NCBI GenBank assembly: GCA_946220775.1 | Contig: CAMIFC010000002.1 | Coordinates: 184,848-248,847 of the forward strand | Direction of reading: 5' to 3' | Length of the DNA stretch: 64,000 nucleotides | Source of the DNA: an uncultured Corynebacterium sp. | Lineage (GTDB): Bacteria; Actinomycetota; Actinomycetes; Mycobacteriales; Mycobacteriaceae | Part shown: positions 38,531 to 47,488 of the stretch, piece by piece | Layout of the letters: every line of letters begins with the position of its first letter | How positions within the stretch are numbered: the first letter of the stretch is position 1 | The notes under the pieces: generated by a model | The model's input: the letters and a program-made list of their open reading frames with translations, nothing else | What the model was told of the DNA's origin: nothing | Databases searched by the model: none | Program-made: the position numbers and the translations under genes

Positions 38531-40441
38531 TGGCAGCAGGCGCCAGGCGTGCACAACAGCTGGAGGATCTCCTCCGGCGTAGTTGGCGTGCCTGGCGGTT
38601 GAGCCTATGGGGGCTCGTCGTTGGGGGGTTAGGATTCGTCGTTTCTATGACGCCATCCCTGCTGCCACGGGATTGGCTCTTCCAGGGGGGTCGTTTCTGG
38701 CCTGACCCTCGTGACGGGATATGCGCTCGGCGTGTTCCTGGGGTGGTGCTGGCGCACCTGGGCCAGCGGGGTTGTGATCGGGTTGTTGGAGCCCATCGTC
38801 CCGCCACTGCGTCGTCGGTGGCGTGACTGGCTTGAGGCCCGCACGGGGGAGCGGAACATCCCGGAAATCTGGCGGTTGCGGCTGGAATTGGCGACGGTCG
38901 TGGCCCTGCTGATCGGCATCGTGGTCTGGGCAGCCTATGCGGTGCACTGGCAGGCTCAGTTGGCGGGATTCATGGGCACGAAGGCCTATACCGCCGGTGA
39001 ATTTTTGCTGGTCGTGCCGGTGGGGTTGGGGCTTGGCGTGGCGCTCATTCTGGTCGGACGCGGTGTGCTGTGGTTTGCCGACAAGCTAGCGGATGTCCCA
39101 CTGCAGGGGTTCGAAGCGCTGCAGGATTACGAGATTGCCCGGGGACATGATCATCGTTGGTTGGCGTGGGACATTCCGGACGGCGCTAGGTTTGCTGCCG
39201 TGAGATTGACGCTCACCTGGTTGATCGTTCTACTCACGGCGCTTTTGGTGGTGGAGAAGGTCGTTCCTGGAACGGTGGTCCGCGGGGCGGAATCAGTGTT
39301 TTCCGTGCGTGATCGGGAGATCCGAGAGGACTTGGAGCGCCCCACCATTCCGGAACGATCCGGAGGGCCAGGGTCGCCGTTGGCGTGGGAGGAACTCGGG
39401 GCTTTTGGCACTCGCTTCGTGAGCCTGGGCGCGGGGAAGGAAAAACTCACTGAGCTGACCGGCCGGCCGGCGGAGGAACCAATCCGGGTGTACGCCGGGC
39501 TGCATCATGGTGTTGATGACCAGGAACGCGCTGATGCCGTGGTGCAAGAGCTGGAGCGCACTAATGCGAAGGAACGCGCGGCGATAATGGTGGCGCCCAC
39601 CACGGGTACTGGGTGGGTTAACCCCACGGCGGCGCAGGCTTTCGAGCTGATGTTTGGCGGCGATACGGCGATTGCCGCGGCGCAGTATTCCTATCTGCCT
39701 TCAGCCGTGCAGTTCATCGCTGGAACTGACCGGGTCAGGGATGCCGGAAAACAACTCGTGGGAGCCATTGTTGACTGGTGGAACACGCTACCCAAAGGCG
39801 ACCGGCCGAAGCTGTATGTGTATGGCGAATCCTTGGGCGTGATCGCCGGGGAAGGGGCGTTTTCCGGCGTGCGCGATATTGCCGCGTCGGTGGACGGTGT
39901 GTTGTGGCTGGGACCGCCGAATGCCAGCGAGTTGTGGTCCAGCCTGGTGGCGCGCCGGGATCCGGGCTCCCGCGAAGTATCGCCAGAGTATTCCGGCGGG
40001 CTGATGGTGCGGTTCGCGCAGAACACGGAGGAGATCCTGTCCTGGAAGGACGAAACCACGCAGCCGCGTCCCGGTGGCTGGACCCATCCGCGGGTGCTAT
40101 TTGTGCAGCACCCTTCGGACCCTGTGGTGTGGTGGAACCCCCGGTTGATCTACGAAGAACCAGATTGGTTGAAGGAACATCGGGGATTTGACCGTTCCCC
40201 GGCGATGTCGTGGATGCCGGCGGTGACTTTTTGGCAGGTCACGATGGACTTGCCGGTGGCTGCCAATGTCCCCAATGGGCATGGCCACAACTACGGTTCA
40301 ACAGTTCTGGATGGGCTGGCGGCCATCGATGGTGGCAAACAATTTACGCCGAAACGTATCGCTGAGCTGCATGAACAGCTGGACGAGGCGATGAAGGATC
40401 AAGGACCTGAGAAAGAAGTCGGCGTGAATAACAAAGGTTAG
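38530..40441 (+). pseudogene. Alpha/beta-hydrolase membrane protein (Abhydrolase_9 type), frameshifted at a G6 tract
   Basis: A membrane esterase-like protein of about 637 residues. The N-terminal frame starts with a GTG at 38530, overlapping the ABC-F stop, and reads WRLSLWGLVVGGLGFVVSMTPSLLPRDWLFQG. Similarity then jumps to the frame reading VVSGLTLVTGYALGVFLGWCWRTW. The junction is six G residues at 38685-38690, where five would keep the frame. The C-terminal domain has the nucleophile motif LYVYGESLGVIAGE (GxSxG), an Asp in QHPSDPVVWW and a His in GHGHNYGS. All of these are intact. The cause may be true inactivation, a phase-variable tract or a sequencing error. The substrate is unknown. 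Confidence 0.78.
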
Positions 40442-40456
40442 TTACCATCGGATCAC

Positions 40457-40780
40457 ATGATCCTTATTAACGTTCGATTCAAACCATTAGATGAATATGT
40501 TGAGAACTTCCGCGAGCAGGTTGCGGAGTTCACCGAGGCGACCCGTAAGGAAGAGGGCTGCCTGTGGTTCGACTGGTTCCGCAACACCGATGACCCATCG
40601 GAGTACATCCTGATCGAGGCCTTCCAGGACGACGCGGCGGAAGCTCACGTGAATTCCGAGCACTTTAAGAAGGCTACGGAACTGTTCCCGACGATCCTCA
40701 AGGAAACCCCGCAGATCATCAACACATCGATCCCAGGTAAGACCGAGTGGGATCGCATGGCGGAGTTCCAGGTGGACTAG
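40457..40780 (+). CDS. Antibiotic-biosynthesis-monooxygenase (ABM) fold protein
   Basis: A 107-residue ABM-domain protein: MILINVRFKPLDEYVENFREQVAEFTEATRKEEGCLWFDWFRN followed by EYILIEAFQDDAAEAHVNSEHFKKATE. These small dimeric ferredoxin-like proteins include quinol monooxygenases such as YgiN and heme-degrading enzymes. No catalytic residue settles which. It lies 15 bp after the hydrolase gene and 14 bp before sdaA, and may be co-transcribed with sdaA. Confidence 0.82.
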   Translation: MILINVRFKPLDEYVENFREQVAEFTEATRKEEGCLWFDWFRNTDDPSEYILIEAFQDDAAEAHVNSEHFKKATELFPTILKETPQIINTSIPGKTEWDRMAEFQVD

Positions 40781-40794
40781 GGGAGGAGTGATTC

Positions 40795-42240
40795 ATGACC
40801 GTCAGCGTGTTTGACCTGTTCCAGATCGGCGTCGGGCCGTCATCCTCCCACACCGTGGGGCCTATGCGTGCAGGGCTCGAGTTCGCCCGCGAAGCGCGAA
40901 AGAGATGGCAAGACGGTGACCATGATGGGCAACCGCTGGCGATCAGCGTGGTGCTGTATGGTTCGCTGGCCGCAACCGGCGCGGGTCACGGCACCTTGGC
41001 CGCATGTTTGTTGGGATTGGATGGTTGCGATCCTGCGACGGCGGATCCGGATTACCTGGCGTCCCGAGAAGACGAAATCCGACGCAGCCGCCGCATCAAT
41101 CTCGCCGGCGATAAGTCCATCCCCGTCCACTGCGGTTTTGAAGACATTGTTTTGCGCCCCGCAGTGCGTCGGACGATCCACACCAACGCCGTGACGTTCG
41201 TCGCTCGCATTGGGGAGGACGCCAGTGGGCCAGGCTCCGGAATCGCGGTTCCCAATGACGGGGAACCAGAGGGCGATTTTAAGGAGACCTACTACTCGAT
41301 TGGTGGCGGGTTCATCCGCACGGCCGAGGAGATCCCCACGCTCACCGAGATCACCGGCCCTTGGGTGTTTGACTCCGGCGAGAGGCTGATTCAGCTGGCG
41401 GAGAAGGAGGGCAAGGGCTTTTCCGGGGTGCAGCGGGAATGCGAGCTGACTGCCCGGTCGGAAGAGCTGATCAACCAGAACCTCGATGATATTTCCCATG
41501 CCATGCGGGATTGCGCCAAGCGTGGCGTCGCGACGGGTGGGGTGCTACCTGGTTCCCTGCACGTGCGGCGACGTGCGAAGCGCTGGTATGAACAACTGCT
41601 GGAGGAAGACCCACAGCGCACGGCTGCTTATTCCGAGGACTGGGTGAACCTGATCGCCCTGGCCGTGAACGAGGAAAACGCTGCCGGTGGCAAGGTGGTC
41701 ACTGCGCCGACGAATGGCGCGGCAGGCATCATCCCCTCCGTGATGTTCTACGCGCGGAATTTCACGAAGCAGGGGCAGGCCGACCCGCAGGCAACGGATC
41801 GCAAGTTCCTGCTGGCTGCGGGTGCCGTGGGATCGCTGTACAAGGAACGCGCCAGTATTTCGGGCGCTGAAGTGGGCTGTCAGGGCGAAGTTGGCTCGGC
41901 CACTTCGATGGCGGCGGCTGGCTTGACCGAAGTGATGGGTGGATCACCACGTCAGGTTGCGAACGCTGCAGAGATCGCCATGGAGCATTCGTTGGGACTG
42001 ACCTGCGATCCGATTGCCGGGTTGGTTCAAATCCCATGTATTGAACGCAACGCGATTTCCGCAGGCAAGGCCATCAACGCAACGATGATGGCGCTGCGCG
42101 GAGATGGTTTCCACCACGTAACCTTGGATGAAGTGATCGAAACAATGCGGCAGACCGGCGCCGACATGTCTGAGAAGTACAAGGAGACCGCCAGCGGCGG
42201 TTTAGCAACGAACGTGGCCGTGAACGTGCCGGAATGCTAG
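40795..42240 (+). CDS. sdaA: L-serine dehydratase, single-chain iron-sulfur type
   Basis: A 481-residue enzyme that deaminates L-serine to pyruvate and ammonia using a 4Fe-4S cluster. The beta domain opens [24 protein letters not shown]. The alpha domain has [18 protein letters not shown] and three Cys ligands in [18 protein letters not shown] and IPCIERN. Both domains are fused as in most actinobacterial SdaA. GGGGAGGAG precedes the ATG. The acyl-CoA hydrolase follows after 22 bp. Confidence 0.94.
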   Translation: MTVSVFDLFQIGVGPSSSHTVGPMRAGLEFAREARKRWQDGDHDGQPLAISVVLYGSLAATGAGHGTLAACLLGLDGCDPATADPDYLASREDEIRRSRRINLAGDKSIPVHCGFEDIVLRPAVRRTIHTNAVTFVARIGEDASGPGSGIAVPNDGEPEGDFKETYYSIGGGFIRTAEEIPTLTEITGPWVFDSGERLIQLAEKEGKGFSGVQRECELTARSEELINQNLDDISHAMRDCAKRGVATGGVLPGSLHVRRRAKRWYEQLLEEDPQRTAAYSEDWVNLIALAVNEENAAGGKVVTAPTNGAAGIIPSVMFYARNFTKQGQADPQATDRKFLLAAGAVGSLYKERASISGAEVGCQGEVGSATSMAAAGLTEVMGGSPRQVANAAEIAMEHSLGLTCDPIAGLVQIPCIERNAISAGKAINATMMALRGDGFHHVTLDEVIETMRQTGADMSEKYKETASGGLATNVAVNVPEC

Positions 42241-42262
42241 AACCAGAATTCGAGGAAGCGTA

Positions 42263-43384
42263 ATGACCAACCAACCAGAATCTTCGCAGTACCTGAGTAC
42301 CCGTCTGCAGGGACAAACGGGCGTGATTGAACTGGATCGGCCGAAGGCGCTGAACTCGCTTGATGAAGGCATGATCAACGGGATCCAGGCAGCGCTGGAT
42401 CAGTGGCAGGATGATGATTCCGTCAGCCAGATCTTGATCCGCTCGACCTCCTCGCGGGCATTTTGCGCCGGTGGGGATGTCCGGGCCATCGCAGAAGCTG
42501 ATGCGGAAGGTCGCCATGAGAGTGGCGATGAGTTCTTCCGCCAAGAGTATGCGCTGAATTACGCGATGAGCCAGTATAACAAGCCCATCGTCGCGGTGCT
42601 GGAAGGCGTTGTGATGGGCGGCGGCTTCGGCATCTCAGCCCACGGTTCCCACCGGATCGTCACTCGCACCACGTTGGGCGCGATGCCGGAAGCTGCGATT
42701 GGCTTCGTTCCGGATGTTGGCATGACTTACCGTCTGACCCACCTTCGTGCGCCAGGCGACGACGTTCCGGCTACTCTTCCGGACGCCACCGCGCTGGGGG
42801 TTTTTCTCGGCACCACGGGATGGCGGATGAGCGCCACGGACATGTTGGCTTTGGGCTTGGCCACGCACGTGGTGGAAGATGCCGCGGCGTTTGGTGATGC
42901 GGTGATCGCTGATGGCCTGGTCATCGCGCTGGAGGAACACGCTGTGCCCGCGAGTGCGGCCGTCCGCGGGGAAGCCGGGACAGATGACCTGGGCTCTTCC
43001 CGGTTGGTGGAGTACGCGGGTCTGATCAATGACATCTTCTCGGGCGAGACCTGGGTTGATATTGCCGAGAAGTTAGAGCACAAGCTGGCTAGCGTGACCG
43101 CCGAAGGGCAGGTGCAGTTCCTCAAGGATGTGGCGGAGGCATTGAAGCCAGCGAACCCCACCAGCCTGGTGGCGATCACGGAGATCCTTCATTACAACGC
43201 GCGCGTCGATTTGAAGACTGCACTGGACAATGAGCTGGTCGTCGGTTCGGCGCTACGTCGTCAGCCGAACTTCCCGGAGGGGATCCGGGCGGTGCTCGTG
43301 GACAAGGACCGTAATCCGAAGTTCACCCCAGCGGATGCCCGCGAGGTGGGCGTGGGGCACTGGCGCTCCATGCTGCGGGGCTAG
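42263..43384 (+). CDS. Enoyl-CoA hydratase/isomerase family protein, 3-hydroxyisobutyryl-CoA hydrolase type
   Basis: A 373-residue crotonase-fold protein. The long form, with NYAMSQYNKPIVAVLEGVVMGGGFGISAHGSHRIVTRTTLGAMPEAAIGFVPDVG, has the Glu and Asp pattern of 3-hydroxyisobutyryl-CoA hydrolases of valine degradation. The C-terminus FPEGIRAVLVDKDRNPKFTPADAREV supports the same group. It lies downstream of sdaA and may be in its transcript. A hydratase role on another acyl-CoA cannot be excluded. Confidence 0.85.
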   Translation: MTNQPESSQYLSTRLQGQTGVIELDRPKALNSLDEGMINGIQAALDQWQDDDSVSQILIRSTSSRAFCAGGDVRAIAEADAEGRHESGDEFFRQEYALNYAMSQYNKPIVAVLEGVVMGGGFGISAHGSHRIVTRTTLGAMPEAAIGFVPDVGMTYRLTHLRAPGDDVPATLPDATALGVFLGTTGWRMSATDMLALGLATHVVEDAAAFGDAVIADGLVIALEEHAVPASAAVRGEAGTDDLGSSRLVEYAGLINDIFSGETWVDIAEKLEHKLASVTAEGQVQFLKDVAEALKPANPTSLVAITEILHYNARVDLKTALDNELVVGSALRRQPNFPEGIRAVLVDKDRNPKFTPADAREVGVGHWRSMLRG

Positions 43385-43413
43385 CTTAACGCGGAGCGGG
43401 CGCGCCGGGCGCC

Positions 43414-44133
43414 CTAGCTGGGGCGCTGCTCGGTGCGCTGCACCCGCCACCACACGATGAATCCCCACAGGACGAAAGCGCCGTAGACCACGTACAACAC
43501 GGCGGAGGGGTAGTACCCAGCCGAGAGCAGTAATGGCACGCCGACGATATCCACGCCGATCCAGATCAACCAGAATTCCGTCCACCCCCGCGCCATGCCA
43601 TAGGTGGCGAGGACCGATCCGGTGAAGATCCAGGCATCGGCGAGAGGACCCCACGACCCCAGGGCACTGAAAATCGCGGTAAAGACCGCGGTGCCCACAA
43701 TGGCGGCGATGATGAGCCCGATCCGCTGTTTCGTGGTGGCCCAATGGGGCGCGACCGCAGCGGTGTCCTCGTGTGGTTCGGAGACGATGGACCTGTTCGG
43801 ATCAGTGTTTGTCGGTTCCGTCATGCCGCGTCGGCGCGCGGCGCTCCACTGCCACCAGCCGAATGCGGAGACCAGGATAAACATCACTTGGCGTCCGGCC
43901 TGGCCATAAAGGTCGAGGTCTTGGGGAGTGTGGAATACGCCGCCGAGGAAAACCGTGAACAATAACGCATTTCCCACGATGCCCACGGGCCACGCCCACA
44001 CAACACGACGCATGCCGCCAATCGCGGAGGCTAGTCCGAACAGGTTGCCGATGATTTCTCGCCAGAGGATCGGATAGCCCTGGATGGTGAGTGTTGCGTG
44101 GAGTAATGAATCCCAGACGTTATCCGAAGGCAT
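43414..44133 (-). CDS. pnuC: PnuC-family vitamin transporter
   Basis: A 239-residue membrane protein with about seven hydrophobic helices, including EIIGNLFGLASAIGGMRRVVWAWPVGIVGNALLF, LYGQAGRQVMFILVSAFGWWQW and the C-terminal WIGVDIVGVPLLLSAGYYPSAVLYVVYGAFVLWGFIVWWR. The W-rich segments fit PnuC facilitators, which import nicotinamide riboside, riboflavin or thiamine. It begins 12 bp after a TetR gene on the same strand. Divergent from both is an FMN reductase, which favours riboflavin or nicotinamide riboside. No FMN or NAD riboswitch was recognised. Confidence 0.85.
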   Translation of the reverse strand: MPSDNVWDSLLHATLTIQGYPILWREIIGNLFGLASAIGGMRRVVWAWPVGIVGNALLFTVFLGGVFHTPQDLDLYGQAGRQVMFILVSAFGWWQWSAARRRGMTEPTNTDPNRSIVSEPHEDTAAVAPHWATTKQRIGLIIAAIVGTAVFTAIFSALGSWGPLADAWIFTGSVLATYGMARGWTEFWLIWIGVDIVGVPLLLSAGYYPSAVLYVVYGAFVLWGFIVWWRVQRTEQRPS

Positions 44134-44145
44134 ATGGACGGGTGA

Positions 44146-44829
44146 TTAGCTTTCCTCTGATCGCAGTGTGTGGTCGAAACCGAATTCTAGGCGGTCAAAG
44201 CCCATTTCGAAGATTTCCCCGAGGGAACGTCCACCGTTGTATTCTGGCTTGTTTTCAACCTCGGTCGCCGCACCGACCAGGGAGATCGCCGCGTTAGTCA
44301 TGAGGTGAATCTCCAGCATGGAAAGCTGGCCCTCGCAGTATCGGTAGATGGCGTGGGTTACCCGGCTGAAGAGTTCAATCAGCAGCTTGGCGCCCTCTTT
44401 GTTCATCTGCATGCTCATGTGTTCGCCCAGCGTCGCCACCGTATGCACTGAAGGGAAGTTGGACGTTGGGTTGACCATGATTTCGGACGCCAGTCGGCGC
44501 AACAATTCGATCGGCGGCAGACCTCTTTCCGCGTGATCGATCCAATCCGCGACATCTTCCACGTAGGTTTCGATGAAGTGCAGGAAAGCTGCGTCGCGGT
44601 GCGGGAAGTAATTGTGGAATGTTCGGGAGGACACATTGGCGCGGTTGGTGATCGACGCGATCGTCGTCCCTTCGCTGCCCTCTTCCAACATCAATTCAGC
44701 GGCGGCGCAGGCGATTGCGTCGCGGGTCTCGGCTTTCTTGCGTGCGCGAAGCCCTTCATTGTTCCGGGTGTGACGTGACTGGCCAGTCTTCGGTCCGGAC
44801 AAGGAATTGTGTTGAGAATCGTTGGTCAT
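44146..44829 (-). CDS. TetR-family transcriptional regulator
   Basis: A 227-residue TetR regulator. The helix-turn-helix reads RKKAETRDAIACAAAELMLEEGSEGTTIASITNRANVSSRTFHNYFPHRDAAFLHFIETYV. The effector domain has no motif I recognise. The ATG at 44829, with CAAGG upstream, is preferred to in-frame ATGs at 44874 and 44910, which would add a low-complexity N-terminus. It is probably co-transcribed with pnuC and divergent from the FMN reductase, so it likely controls both. Confidence 0.85.
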   Translation of the reverse strand: MTNDSQHNSLSGPKTGQSRHTRNNEGLRARKKAETRDAIACAAAELMLEEGSEGTTIASITNRANVSSRTFHNYFPHRDAAFLHFIETYVEDVADWIDHAERGLPPIELLRRLASEIMVNPTSNFPSVHTVATLGEHMSMQMNKEGAKLLIELFSRVTHAIYRYCEGQLSMLEIHLMTNAAISLVGAATEVENKPEYNGGRSLGEIFEMGFDRLEFGFDHTLRSEES

Positions 44830-45018
44830 GGATCTTTGCCTTGAAATCTGCTGTTTAGAAGAGTTTGCGGTCATGTGCAATTTTTCATTCTGATTATGCA
44901 CTAGCAACAAACCTACTCGGGGTTCGTAGAATTTTGTAGATTTCGCAAACTTGAATCTGCGAAGGATTCAGCGTATGTATCGCCCCGCTATGGATTTGAA
45001 TTGACTCATGATAGTGAA

Positions 45019-45032
45019 TGTGAGGGGTCACA
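45019..45032. promoter_or_regulatory. TGTGA-GGGG-TCACA palindrome
   Basis: A perfect 5-bp inverted repeat with a 4-base spacer in the TetR/FMN-reductase divergent region. The half-sites resemble the palindrome at 26946. Confidence 0.4.
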
Positions 45033-45059
45033 CATTGCGGAATTGATGTGGATATAAAA

Positions 45060-45079
45060 GTAGTTGACATGTAAACTAC
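45060..45079. promoter_or_regulatory. Probable TetR operator upstream of the FMN reductase gene
   Basis: GTAGTT-GACATGTA-AACTAC is an inverted repeat of TetR-operator size about 90 bp before the FMN reductase start; its centre is nearly palindromic as well. Confidence 0.5.
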
Positions 45080-45171
45080 ATGCGGATCGGTCTTGAGCCG
45101 TAGCATCAGGGTGCATCCATCCTGGAGCGTCGAGAAAACTCGTTGAAACACCAAGAAGCATGGGAGAAAAC

Positions 45172-45732
45172 ATGAAGGTTGGCATTGTTGTTGGTTCTGT
45201 TCGTGAAGGTCGTCTTGGCGGCCAGATCGGCCAGTGGATCAAGGACCAGGCGGAGCAGCGTGACCCGCTGATCGAGGGCATCGAGTATGAACTCCTCGAT
45301 TTGAAGGAATTCGATGTGCCGCTACTGACGTCTCCAGTGATCCCTGGTGCCGCAAAGAAGCAGTACGAGGACGCCAACGTCCAGGCGTGGTCGGACGCTG
45401 TGGACGCATGCGATGCGTTTGTGTTCGTCACCCCAGAGTACAACCATGGTGTGCCAGGCCCGATGAAGAACGCTTTCGACTCCCTGGGCGGGGAATGGGC
45501 AGGCGGCAAGGTTGTCGCGTTCGTTGGTTATGGTTCCGCTGGTGCAATTCGCGCGGTGGAGCAGTGGCGTCAGATCGTGTCGAACTTCCAGATGTTCACG
45601 GTGCGCAATGAAGTCAACCTGTCGATCTTCGAAGACTTCGCTAATGGTGAGCTGGCACCGGGGGAGCGTCGTCCTGGTGAGCTGGCAACCGTGCTGGCTG
45701 ACCTCGAGGCATTGCTGCAGCGAGTGAGCTAA
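45172..45732 (+). CDS. NAD(P)H-dependent FMN reductase
   Basis: A 186-residue flavodoxin-fold oxidoreductase. MKVGIVVGSVREGRLGGQIGQWI carries the FMN-phosphate loop, and the FVFVTPEYNHGVPGPMKNAFDSL segment is diagnostic of the NADPH-dependent FMN reductase family. It transfers electrons from NAD(P)H to FMN, quinones or azo compounds. I use the ATG at 45172 with GGGAGAA upstream; the ATG at 45160 lies in front of it. It is divergent from the TetR-pnuC pair and probably shares its operators. Confidence 0.88.
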   Translation: MKVGIVVGSVREGRLGGQIGQWIKDQAEQRDPLIEGIEYELLDLKEFDVPLLTSPVIPGAAKKQYEDANVQAWSDAVDACDAFVFVTPEYNHGVPGPMKNAFDSLGGEWAGGKVVAFVGYGSAGAIRAVEQWRQIVSNFQMFTVRNEVNLSIFEDFANGELAPGERRPGELATVLADLEALLQRVS

Positions 45733-45768
45733 TCCGCGCGAGCCCCCTGGTTGCGATAATCTAAAAAT

Positions 45769-46632
45769 ATGCTGAATCAACCAGGGGCACAAGGCTCCCA
45801 CAATCCGCATCCAAAGAAGCTGAAGAAGTCGGCTTACGAAGCCGAACTCAAGCGCCTACAGGCCGAGCTGGTCGACATGCAGCAATGGGTCGTTGAAACG
45901 GGCGCCCGAGTCGTCATCATCATGGAGGGGCGTGACGCTGCAGGTAAAGGGTCCGCGATCAAGCGCATCACCCAATACCTCAACCCCCGCTCGTGCCGGG
46001 TCGAAGCTCTGCCCGCACCCACGGAGCGGGAAAAGGGGCAGTGGTACTTCCAGCGCTACGTCGAGAAGCTCCCCACCGCCGGTGAGATCGTGATCTTTGA
46101 CAGGTCCTGGTACAACCGCGCTGGCGTCGAACGTGTCATGGGATTCTGCACGACCGACGAATACCGGCGGTTCCTGCACCAGGCACCGATCTTCGAACGC
46201 CTCCTTGTTGAGGACGGCATCCTGTTGCGTAAGTACTGGTTCTCTGTGTCTGACGAGGAACAATACGACCGATTCTGTTCCCGCCTCAACGATCCGCTGC
46301 GCCGCTGGAAACTATCCCCGATGGATCTGCAATCCATCACCAAGTGGGAAGACTACTCGCGGGCGAAGGACGCAATGTTCGTGCACACAGACATCCCAGC
46401 GGCCCCATGGTTCACGGTGGAAAGTGAAGACAAGAAGCGTTCCCGCATCAATGTCATTGCTCACCTGCTCAGCACGATTCCCTACGAGGTCATCGACCGC
46501 GAGCTTCCAGAGATCCCAGAGCGGCCAGAATCCGCGAAGGACTACAAGCGCCCACCGCGCGAAGAGTTCCGTTACGTGCCTGATTACGCGGAAAAACTCG
46601 AGAAGCGTAAACAGAAGAACTCCGACAATTAA
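45769..46632 (+). CDS. ppk2: Polyphosphate kinase 2
   Basis: A 287-residue PPK2 that moves phosphate between polyphosphate and nucleoside di- or monophosphates. It has the Walker A loop MEGRDAAGKGSAIKRI, the lid region RSCRVEALPAPTEREKGQWYFQRYVEKLP and the Walker B/DRSWYNRAGVERVMGF motif. Single-domain length corresponds to class I. It stands alone between the FMN reductase gene and a small membrane protein. Corynebacteria store polyphosphate, which fits its role. Confidence 0.94.
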   Translation: MLNQPGAQGSHNPHPKKLKKSAYEAELKRLQAELVDMQQWVVETGARVVIIMEGRDAAGKGSAIKRITQYLNPRSCRVEALPAPTEREKGQWYFQRYVEKLPTAGEIVIFDRSWYNRAGVERVMGFCTTDEYRRFLHQAPIFERLLVEDGILLRKYWFSVSDEEQYDRFCSRLNDPLRRWKLSPMDLQSITKWEDYSRAKDAMFVHTDIPAAPWFTVESEDKKRSRINVIAHLLSTIPYEVIDRELPEIPERPESAKDYKRPPREEFRYVPDYAEKLEKRKQKNSDN

Positions 46633-46798
46633 GGATCAATCCCACAGCTAACGGCCGCGGGGTGGCCGAACACACTACACACGACATCTCCACCGCTGGG
46701 TGTTTCCCGCGCGTGGTGCGCCGGTGACACCGCACCGCCCCACGTTTCCGGCGTACCGCGTTTCCAGTTGCAGATTAGTCACACGCTAGGCTGACAAC

Positions 46799-47461
46799 AT
46801 GTTCCATGCCGTATCCTTCGCGCTCGCCGACTCACTCAATGCACTGCTCATCGGCGTAATTGTCGCACTCGGCGTGATGCTGGCCCCACAAGCTCCTTAC
46901 CGGCGTATCGCATTTTTCGTCATCGGAGGTGACTGGCTGGGGGTATTGGCGTTATCGCTGGCCACGATGCTCGTTTTCGATGGATTGGGCGATCTGGTGC
47001 ATCGGGCATTGGCGTCCCCAATTTTCGGAATCCTATTGATCGCAACGGGCGTGATCACGGGCGTGCTGACGGCGCTGAGCTCGGGGGAGGGCGACGGCAA
47101 ACTCGTGGCGAAAATGACCGGACCGCTCAGCGAACCGTCGGCGAAAACGATCGGCTTGGGGTTTCTACTTGGTGTGATCCAGTCGGCGACGTCGGTGCCG
47201 TTTTTCTCTGGCCTGGCGTACCTGTCTGCTGGGGATTATCCCACGGTGGTGAGATACGTGGGGCTGCTGTTTTATGCGACGCTCGCGCTGAGCCTGCCTG
47301 CGCTCTCCGCGGTGTTCGTGGGGCTCGTTCGCGCCTTCCCGGGAGGGCTCTTCGGCCGGGCCTTCGCCTACCTGCGCGAACGCCGCGCCGCCGTCGCGAA
47401 GGGCGCGGGGTATTTCGTCGCAGTGATCCTGGCGGTCTTTGGCCTGGTGCAGCTGCTTTAG
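46799..47461 (+). CDS. Six-helix membrane protein, unknown (LysE/cadmium-transporter-like layout)
   Basis: A 220-residue protein with six predicted membrane helices, starting FHAVSFALADSLNALLIGVIVALGVMLAP and ending GYFVAVILAVFGLVQLL. The ADSLNALLIG start and a second half beginning TIGLGFLLGVIQSATSVPFFSGLAYL give a weak two-fold pattern, seen in small LysE-superfamily and GAP-type proteins. No catalytic or ligand motif settles a function. It converges on prfC with 27 bp between. Export of a small solute is only a guess. Confidence 0.6.
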   Translation: MFHAVSFALADSLNALLIGVIVALGVMLAPQAPYRRIAFFVIGGDWLGVLALSLATMLVFDGLGDLVHRALASPIFGILLIATGVITGVLTALSSGEGDGKLVAKMTGPLSEPSAKTIGLGFLLGVIQSATSVPFFSGLAYLSAGDYPTVVRYVGLLFYATLALSLPALSAVFVGLVRAFPGGLFGRAFAYLRERRAAVAKGAGYFVAVILAVFGLVQLL

Positions 47462-47488
47462 TCGCGAGCCCTGCCGCGCAGCGCTGCT

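Larger units (their letters stand above)
44830..45171. other. 342-bp divergent promoter region between the TetR gene and the FMN reductase gene
   Basis: No gene is seen. The region is AT-rich and carries several inverted repeats: TTCGCA/TGCGAA around 44940-44965, TGTGA-GGGG-TCACA at 45019-45032 and GTAGTT/AACTAC at 45060-45079. Promoters of both genes should lie here. Confidence 0.6.
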
